A stretch of 10,090 nt of DNA, from the NCBI GenBank assembly GCA_014523485.1, contig JAATVK010000075.1, positions 1 to 10,090 on the forward strand. The letters are read 5' to 3'. The notes below the pieces were generated by a model. It was not told the origin of the DNA and searched no databases. It worked only from the letters and a program-made list of their open reading frames with translations. Positions 5,601 to 10,090 of the stretch are shown here, piece by piece. The translations under genes were made by a program, and so were the position numbers. The DNA is from Nitrososphaerales archaeon TH5894. GTDB taxonomy: Archaea; Thermoproteota; Nitrososphaeria; Nitrososphaerales; Nitrososphaeraceae. Each line of letters starts with the position of its first letter. Position 1 is the stretch's first letter.

Positions 5601-6107
5601 ATGGAACCTTCTCAATCTAAGATTATAGGATTAGAAACAATTACTGCTGATAATAAGAATTTAGGAAAGGTAATTGCAATTGATAATAAAAAGAAAAACG
5701 ACCAACATTATTTTATAGTATTAAAAAAAGGTTTGTTAAAAGATGAAGAATTTCATATTCCTTTCAATTCAATAACACAAATATCAGATCAGAAATCGAA
5801 AATTACAATAAATTTGAACGAAGATGAAGTAAAACATGGTTACGAGATTTTAACTGATAGTAGTAATTCTTCTCCTTCTAATTTAATTAGTGGTAAATCA
5901 AATTCTTCGTTTTCAGTACCTTTCGAAAAAGAAAAAATAAAGTATGATTCTCTCTCTTCTAATTTAGAAGAATCCAAATTTGAAAAATCAGAAGAGGAGG
6001 TAGTAGTAGATAGCTATATCTGCGAAATGTGTCAAGACCAATTTAACGACATTTCCCAATTTGAGTTACATAGAAAGAATAAGCATTCCGGTCCAGTAGG
6101 GATTTAA
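5601..6107 (+). CDS. PRC-barrel-like domain fused to a C-terminal C2H2 zinc finger
   Basis: 168 residues. Residues 7 to about 82 look like a PRC-barrel/DUF2171-type small beta domain: KIIGLETI, LGKVIAI, HYFIVLKKGLL, FHIPFNSI, ITINLNEDEV, the usual strand pattern of that fold, which generally mediates protein contacts. Residues 83-137 are a Ser/Glu-rich disordered linker. The end is a C2H2 finger, C141-E-M-C144, twelve residues, H157, four residues, H162, then SGPVGI. The finger has the same spacing as the separate 51-residue protein at 840-995. No signal peptide, so cytoplasmic. A TATA box and an AGGTG ribosome site precede the ATG. The next gene begins 42 bases downstream on the same strand, so an operon is likely. 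A regulatory or adaptor role is inferred from the domains. Confidence 0.82.
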   Translation: MEPSQSKIIGLETITADNKNLGKVIAIDNKKKNDQHYFIVLKKGLLKDEEFHIPFNSITQISDQKSKITINLNEDEVKHGYEILTDSSNSSPSNLISGKSNSSFSVPFEKEKIKYDSLSSNLEESKFEKSEEEVVVDSYICEMCQDQFNDISQFELHRKNKHSGPVGI

Positions 6108-6130
6108 TATGGTTTACTAATAATCCATTT

Positions 6131-6135
6131 TGGTG
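6131..6135 (+). promoter_or_regulatory. Ribosome binding site deciding the start at 6150
   Basis: TGGTGA, containing GGTGA complementary to the archaeal 16S rRNA tail, lies about 14-19 bases before ATG 6150. A nearer ATG at 6139 meets a stop after four codons, so 6150 is the usable start. Confidence 0.4.
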
Positions 6136-6149
6136 AAAATGAAACTAAT

Positions 6150-6509
6150 ATGACTAAATTTAACAGACTTTTTATTGAATGTATCTCAGAATGGTCAATA
6201 AAAGCAGGACAGTGTGACAGTAACGAATGCCTAGAAGATTGCAAAAAAGGATTATTGGAGAGTCTAGATAAAATTTTTCCTTATTCCAAGGACATAGAAT
6301 TTGAAGTGGATAAAGTAAACTATATCCTTTCATCTATGTTTTTTTTAGCAAATAGATTAGCAAAAGCAACCATTGGTTTGGCGGAATTGGATACATCATT
6401 AGAAAATCTTAAGCAAGTTGGTAAAGTGAGCTTTGAAAAAAAAGAGAATAATGAGACATTCAATAAATTTGTCCATGATTTAAATGAGATACTAGAAAAA
6501 TATTTCTAA
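6150..6509 (+). CDS. Small helical protein of unknown function, second in the operon
   Basis: 119 residues, ATG to TAA at 6507-6509. I do not recognise a family. The sequence looks almost wholly helical: an amphipathic N-terminal segment (FNRLFIECISEWSIKAG), a Cys-containing stretch (QCDSNECLEDC, three Cys at about 22, 27 and 31), a central hydrophobic helix around residues 57-75 (YILSSMFFLANRLAKATIGL), and a charged C-terminal helix ending LNEILEKYF. The central helix is too mixed to be a sure membrane segment. The three cysteines could bind metal or form a disulphide, but this is not shown. It starts 42 bases after the PRC-barrel/C2H2 gene with its own ribosome site, so the two are probably cotranscribed and may act together. 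Confidence 0.75.
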   Translation: MTKFNRLFIECISEWSIKAGQCDSNECLEDCKKGLLESLDKIFPYSKDIEFEVDKVNYILSSMFFLANRLAKATIGLAELDTSLENLKQVGKVSFEKKENNETFNKFVHDLNEILEKYF

Positions 6510-6524
6510 TATTTGTGATATAAT

Positions 6525-6559
6525 TTTGCGTTGCAAAGTAAAAAAAAGTCTTTAAGACT
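6525..6559 (+). terminator. Two adjacent small hairpins after the operon
   Basis: TTTGC 6525-6529 pairs with GCAAA 6533-6537, and after a run of A, AGTC 6547-6550 pairs with GACT 6556-6559 (the full string AGTCTT/AAGACT is palindromic). They lie 15-50 bases past the stop of the 119-residue gene. A factor-independent terminator in archaea usually needs a T-run, which is weak here, so the terminator role is only inferred. Confidence 0.3.
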
Positions 6560-6616
6560 ATAGTATATTCTCTATAAATACAAGTACTCATAATTAAAAA
6601 AAATAAATCATAAAAT

Positions 6617-6638
6617 AAATAAATAAATTTATTTATTT
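6617..6638. repeat. Perfect 22-base A/T palindrome between convergent genes
   Basis: AAATAAATAAATTTATTTATTT is self-complementary about 6627/6628 and consists only of A and T. It lies between the plus-strand operon and the minus-strand nuclease-like gene that converge here. Low complexity makes chance or slippage the simple origin; a bidirectional transcription end is possible. Confidence 0.5.
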
Positions 6639-6788
6639 TTATATTTACAAATAGTGTATAATGTTTAACATATAATATATAGTATAATAATAAAAAGATA
6701 TTAACAATTATCGATTCATGTTAAAAAGTAAAGCGCTACTACACTATCTATTATTGATAATTTTGAAATAAAAAATTATCTAACAAAG

Positions 6789-7196
6789 CTAAAGATTCAT
6801 GTTGCTCCAATTTGATAAGTCGTAAAAATAAATTTTGAAATCCATTTTATCTTTTTTCTTGACTGCCATATTAATGGAATCATTATTTATTATTGTTTTT
6901 TTATCATGATCTACAAATGAAAAGATTGGTTGTAGCGTTGCAACTACTGGCAGTGCACCATCCGTGAATGATTTGTTTTTTAGTTGAGTAATAGCTGAAC
7001 CTTTTATCCGAGGTAACTTTGAACTGGCTTTTATTTGGATATATAGCAAAATTAAATCCTTTTTTGCCATTAGATCGGCTGGCCCTCTACTACCTTTAGA
7101 TAATTTAACTTCCCATCCTTTGGAAATAAGATAAAGAGCTGTAATAAATTCTGCATCTTTTCCAAATTGACTAGGTGAGTAAGTTTTTTTCTTCAA
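6789..7196 (-). CDS. PD-(D/E)xK-fold nuclease-like protein (Hjc/restriction-endonuclease-like)
   Basis: 135 residues from a TTG start (7194-7196, minus); no ATG or GTG lies between the upstream in-frame stop and this point, so TTG is the only reasonable start. The N-terminal half has the order of an archaeal Holliday-junction-resolvase or restriction-endonuclease-like core: FGKDAEF (E16), ALYLISKGWEV, RGPADLMA (D41), then LLYIQIKASSK (Q54-x-K56). The usual E/D before x-K is Gln, a variant known in this superfamily, so activity is uncertain. The middle SAITQLKNKSF and VATLQPIFSFV fit the following helix and strand. No signal peptide. Likely a DNA-binding nuclease-fold protein in repair or in an unknown role. 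No methylase or specificity gene lies next to it, which argues against a restriction system. It is isolated and convergent with the operon at 5601-6509. Confidence 0.78.
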   Translation of the reverse strand: MKKKTYSPSQFGKDAEFITALYLISKGWEVKLSKGSRGPADLMAKKDLILLYIQIKASSKLPRIKGSAITQLKNKSFTDGALPVVATLQPIFSFVDHDKKTIINNDSINMAVKKKDKMDFKIYFYDLSNWSNMNL

Positions 7197-7432
7197 TAGT
7201 TTATGCGATAAAATAAAACTAGATTATCATACTATAGTATTTTACAATGAATTTTTCTAGACCTGATAGTAAAAATTTTTTTATTGGTATAGATGGTTTT
7301 TCAACAATTTGGATAAAATTTCAATTAACCATTATTCTTTAAAAAAGGTATGCAAACTAGAATTACTTATTTAATTATAAATTATAATGCATTATAAAAC
7401 ATCAAAAAAATATATTTTATTAACATTATAAT

Positions 7433-7456
7433 ATCTATGTCCAATCATACATAGAT
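7433..7456. repeat. Perfect 8-base inverted repeat with 8-base loop
   Basis: ATCTATGT at 7433-7440 is the reverse complement of ACATAGAT at 7449-7456. A second overlapping pairing uses CATAG 7450-7454 with CTATG 7465-7469, so two mutually exclusive hairpins are possible. It lies far from any start codon; role unknown. Confidence 0.4.
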
Positions 7457-7658
7457 TAAGTGTTCTATGACCAAATATTTATTTGTTATCTATTAAGGAA
7501 ACAAAAGATATAATTTTTTTCTCCTCTCTCTCTAAAGCTGAATTTTTAACCAACAATCTTCCTGTAGCTATGTATCTTAAATTGAACAAAAATAAAGTAA
7601 ATAAATAGGCGTCTCTTCGTAATAGAAAAAATTTTATCGTCTAATATGATCTAAGTGA

Positions 7659-7811
7659 TATTATGCTAAAGCAATTATTGAATATAATTATGACGCATCA
7701 CTATTTAGTATCGCAATACTATTAGAAAATGAAGGAGATTTTGAAAATGTACTTAAAGAAATTTATAATAAAATCTTATTTTTTGTGCCTGTAAAAATAA
7801 CTAGCCTGTAA
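7659..7811 (+). pseudogene. Possible remnant of a protein gene, no start codon
   Basis: An open stretch between TGA 7656-7658 and TAA 7809-7811 encodes 50 residues with a protein-like mix, including AKAIIEYNYDASLF, SIAILLENEGDF and ENVLKEIYNKI, which would form two amphipathic helices. It has no ATG, and the only GTG comes late. The Glu/Asp/Ala content is unlike the Ile/Tyr/Asn/Lys translations of nearby AT-rich DNA. It may be a decayed gene end; I cannot name a family, and chance is not excluded. Confidence 0.25.
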
Positions 7812-7973
7812 TAAATTCTGCAATTGCCTTCTTTTTTTAACATAAATCTGTAAAGCCTTTTTGATTTTTACATATACTAAATTTTAATATACTTTTAAAA
7901 CCACTAAAAAAAAATAACAATGTAAAAAATTGTGGATGGTGTGAAAATCCTTGCTGAGGTTTTGTCTAACTAA

Positions 7974-9038
7974 CTACGGCTTTCTTGCTTTTATTAGTAC
8001 AAGAATCGCAACAGCACCCATCATTCCTCCAAGAATTAAGAGTACCTGTATTGGGAATCCACCAGTGGCTGTAGCAGTTCCTGAAGGTCCCTTTGGACTA
8101 ACAAAGGCAATTTCTGCACCACCTATATTCTTAACTTGAGCAAACCCGGCTACTTGTATCTGTGCGCTGGGTGGTGGATCTGATGATTTTATATTTACTT
8201 GTGAACCGTCTATGGGGGCAGATGCAGAACTTTCTGTAGCTGCATGTGTTCCTTCTCTGAAACTACTTTCTCCAAGTGAGAATACTGATACTACATTAGA
8301 TCCACCCTCTTCAGCATATCCAGCTCCTGCTGCAGAAGCTTGACTTCCGGTTGGATCAAATAGGAAATGCCATCTGTCCATAGGCATACCAATTTCTTCA
8401 TAATCAAGGAGAGGAGTTTCAAAGATATTCTTAGTTTCTTCCACAGACATCAGTTTTTGGGCAGCATCAGGAAAGAGGGCTTTAACAGGACCAATAGGAT
8501 AGTTAATATCAAATTCACCATACTCAGGTACAGTTACACGTAGTGGTCCTTGTACAACAACACTTCTCCAATCCAGATCCAGCGCTGGAGTAGTACTATT
8601 GGATGGAAGAACAAAGTTTGTAATATGTGGTGCAAATTTTATTTTATATGAAAGTTGAGCCCCATCTTCATCTCCTCTTATCTGTGCTACATAGTCTAAT
8701 GTTGAATTAGAAAGCTGGATAGGACTTTTTTTCTCTTTTAAAATAGCATCATTAACAGATTTTTGTAATTCCTCCATGCCTTGAGTAGTGGAATTTAACT
8801 CAAACATTACCCTCTCATTTTTTCCGTTGAATATTTGGGAAAGTTCGCTTCCAGGTTCATATTTGAGAGTGACAAACCTAATGCTAGTAAAGATAGGCTC
8901 AGCTGCGTCCCGTTCGGGTAAAAGAAAAACTTCCATCTGTGAAGCAAATGATTGAGAAATAGCAGTAGGAATCAAAATCAACCCTATTATCCAATAGGAT
9001 AAAAAGACCCTTCTGTTCACCACAACTGACAATCTCAT
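7974..9038 (-). CDS. Exported protein anchored by a C-terminal membrane helix, unknown function
   Basis: 354 residues, ATG at 9036-9038 to TAA at 7974-7976. Residues 1-33 form a signal peptide (RR, then a hydrophobic core WIIGLILIPTAI, likely cut near SFAS-Q). The mature part has a beta-rich look (SIRFVTLKYEPGSEL, DYVAQIRGDEDGAQLSYKI, RVTVPEYGEFDINYPIG), several N-S-T sequons that could be glycosylated, a Ser/Ala/Gly-rich stretch at about 235-300, and a C-terminal helix at about 328-348 followed by KARKP, which would stay inside. The body should therefore lie outside the membrane with a single anchor. I recognise no named family; it has the style of thaumarchaeal cell-surface proteins. Its DNA is visibly richer in GC than the flanks and the other genes here. 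It is divergent from cofD across a 126-base gap. Confidence 0.82.
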   Translation of the reverse strand: MRLSVVVNRRVFLSYWIIGLILIPTAISQSFASQMEVFLLPERDAAEPIFTSIRFVTLKYEPGSELSQIFNGKNERVMFELNSTTQGMEELQKSVNDAILKEKKSPIQLSNSTLDYVAQIRGDEDGAQLSYKIKFAPHITNFVLPSNSTTPALDLDWRSVVVQGPLRVTVPEYGEFDINYPIGPVKALFPDAAQKLMSVEETKNIFETPLLDYEEIGMPMDRWHFLFDPTGSQASAAGAGYAEEGGSNVVSVFSLGESSFREGTHAATESSASAPIDGSQVNIKSSDPPPSAQIQVAGFAQVKNIGGAEIAFVSPKGPSGTATATGGFPIQVLLILGGMMGAVAILVLIKARKP

Positions 9039-9164
9039 TTTGTCGAATATAACCTTATTGTTGTTTTTATTGTACTCAAAATGAGAAAAATTAAAATTAA
9101 TACTGTAAAAAAATAATAATAATCGAAAATTTTACATTCTCATTATTCACTAGTAAATTATTAT
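9039..9164. promoter_or_regulatory. Divergent intergenic region between the surface-protein gene and cofD
   Basis: 126 very AT-rich bases must hold both promoters. On the minus strand an A/T-rich element near 9064-9072 is about 26-34 bases before the ATG at 9038, the right place for a leaderless start. For cofD, A/T-rich elements at 9126-9134 precede the TTG by about 30-40 bases. No operator-like repeat is seen. Confidence 0.35.
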
Positions 9165-10090
9165 TTGATAACAGTCTTAGCAGGAGGAACCGGCTCCATA
9201 AAAATTATTCGCGGACTAGCCAGATGTACCTCTGACTTTGCGATCATTCCAAATATTGGTGACAATTTTTGGTTTAATGAATTGTATGTATGTCCTGACA
9301 TTGATACCTGTATTTATGGATTAGCAGGGATACTTGATAAAGAGCGTAGATGGGGAATTAAAAAAGACACTTTTTACTATCTAAATTGTATGAAGGTATT
9401 AGGCAAAGAAACATGGTTTCAAATTGGTGACAAAGACCTTATTACTCATATCATAAGAACTAAAATGCTTTCAAAAGGTTTCTCCCTTTCAACAATAGTA
9501 AAATGGATTGCGCATAATCAATACAATATTAAGAGTAAAATAATTCCAGTTTCTGATACCCACATAGAAACAAGAATAGTTACAAACAAAGGAGATATGA
9601 ATATTCAAGAATTTTGGGTAAAAAATAAAGCAAAACCCAAAGTATTAGATGTTTATTATAAGAATAGCCAAAGAGCAAAATGTACAAAAGATGCACTAAA
9701 CATCATCCAGTCCTCTGATGTGATTATTATTGCTCCAGCTAATCCAATTACGAGTATCGCACCAATTCTTTCACTACCTCAAATTAAGACAGCCCTGATT
9801 AAAAAAAAAGACAAGGTTATCGCAATTTCTCCAGTTATAGGAAATAAAGCAATAAGCGGACCAGCTGGAAAATACCTTAGGGCTAAAGGAATTGAATCTT
9901 CAGCAAAGGGAATAGCAAAGTTTTATTCACAGTTTATTTCTAAAATAGTTATAGATAATTCAGACTCTAATTTGTCCAAAGCGATAAAAAAAATGGGCGT
10001 TTCTTCTTTGGAAACTAATATTATGATGAATAATGCAAAGGAAGAAAAGAGATTAGCAAGATTAATTTTGAAGGTAATGAATTATCGATG
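9165..10090 (+). CDS. cofD: 2-phospho-L-lactate transferase (CofD), F420 synthesis; right end off the window
   Basis: 308 residues are visible with no stop before the edge; family members are about 310 residues, so little is missing. CofD joins the phospho-lactyl (or phosphoenolpyruvyl) group from its guanylylated donor to Fo, giving F420-0 or its dehydro form, in the cytoplasm. Motifs: GGTGSIK at 7-13 (nucleotide loop), NIGDNFW at 30-36, CPDIDT at 43-48 (metal-binding Asp), RRWGI at 61-65, PVSDTHIETRIVT at 128-140, APANPITSIAPIL at 190-202, and ISPVIGNKAISGPAGKYL at 221-238. The TTG at 9165 is the only start before the GGTG loop downstream of the in-frame TAA at 9120, giving MITVLAGGTG. The second Asp expected in the GDD motif reads Asn (GDN). 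Identification is firm. Confidence 0.93.
   Translation, partial: MITVLAGGTGSIKIIRGLARCTSDFAIIPNIGDNFWFNELYVCPDIDTCIYGLAGILDKERRWGIKKDTFYYLNCMKVLGKETWFQIGDKDLITHIIRTKMLSKGFSLSTIVKWIAHNQYNIKSKIIPVSDTHIETRIVTNKGDMNIQEFWVKNKAKPKVLDVYYKNSQRAKCTKDALNIIQSSDVIIIAPANPITSIAPILSLPQIKTALIKKKDKVIAISPVIGNKAISGPAGKYLRAKGIESSAKGIAKFYSQFISKIVIDNSDSNLSKAIKKMGVSSLETNIMMNNAKEEKRLARLILKVMNYR

Larger units (their letters stand above)
7197..7973. other. Long intergenic stretch, AT-rich, with a hairpin and a gene-like remnant
   Basis: 777 bases with no intact gene seen. It holds a perfect 8-base stem-loop at 7433-7456, a CT-rich patch at about 7521-7533, a start-less open stretch at 7659-7811, a 17-base string shared with the nuclease-like gene (7806-7822), and a weak hairpin (AAAATCC/GGTTTT) near 7942-7963 just past the end of the membrane protein gene that could help end its transcript. 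Confidence 0.55.

Noticed and set aside
6789..7196. Restriction-modification system
   Set aside because: Only a nuclease-fold protein is present; no methyltransferase or specificity gene lies in the neighbouring DNA.
7921..7953. Cys-containing short plus-strand frame near 7930-7952 (NCGWCENPC)
   Set aside because: Only a few codons beyond an A-rich run, no start codon or ribosome site, directly past the end of the minus-strand gene; likely chance.
7951..8139. 62-codon plus-strand open frame
   Set aside because: Antisense to the C-terminal membrane helix of the surface-protein gene; a shadow frame.
9082..9117. Eleven-codon upstream open frame (MRKIKINTVKK) before cofD
   Set aside because: Short, in poly-A-rich DNA, without a ribosome site; chance occurrence is the simplest reading.

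Overview
The window looks like an accessory stretch of an AT-rich archaeal chromosome, most likely an ammonia-oxidising thaumarchaeote (Nitrososphaera/Nitrosocosmicus type). The supporting signs are: a CofD-type gene of coenzyme F420 synthesis; archaeal TATA boxes about 25-30 bases before starts, including apparently leaderless genes; GTG and TTG starts; GGTG-type ribosome binding sites; tiny C2H2 zinc-finger proteins; a PRC-barrel-like domain joined to a zinc finger; a DUF2795-like gene; and a secreted protein with a C-terminal membrane anchor. The genus is an inference.

Layout. 1-301: C-terminal end of an unrecognised protein with three identical 9-residue repeats. 302-839: no convincing gene, but a compact GC-richer block at 581-659 can fold as a three-way junction behind a TATA box, a candidate structured RNA. 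840-995 (minus): 51-residue C2H2 protein. 1155-2480 and 2859-3887: two exported purple-acid-phosphatase-like paralogues in tandem. The first has all canonical metal ligands plus a ~90-residue charged insert. The second has Asp at two divalent-metal positions. 3888-4384: intergenic with inverted repeats. 4385-4696 (minus): DUF2795-like gene broken by two compensating frameshifts. 5092-5217: 41-residue zinc-ribbon protein. 5601-6107 and 6150-6509: probable two-gene operon (PRC-barrel/C2H2 protein and an unknown). 6789-7196 (minus): PD-(D/E)xK-fold nuclease-like protein. 7197-7973: long non-coding stretch with a gene-like remnant. 7974-9038 (minus): membrane-anchored surface protein, clearly richer in GC. 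9165-10090: cofD, running off the right edge.

How the parts fit. The two phosphatases carry export signals and should act outside the membrane, plausibly to release phosphate from organic esters; nothing in the sequence names their substrate. The small zinc proteins are probably regulatory or adaptor proteins. CofD and the divergent surface protein share a 126-base intergenic region, which need not mean a shared function. I see no complete defence, mobile or CRISPR system. The most unusual points are the altered metal site of the second phosphatase, the candidate RNA at 581-659, the perfect 27-base coding repeats at the left edge and the doubly frameshifted gene.
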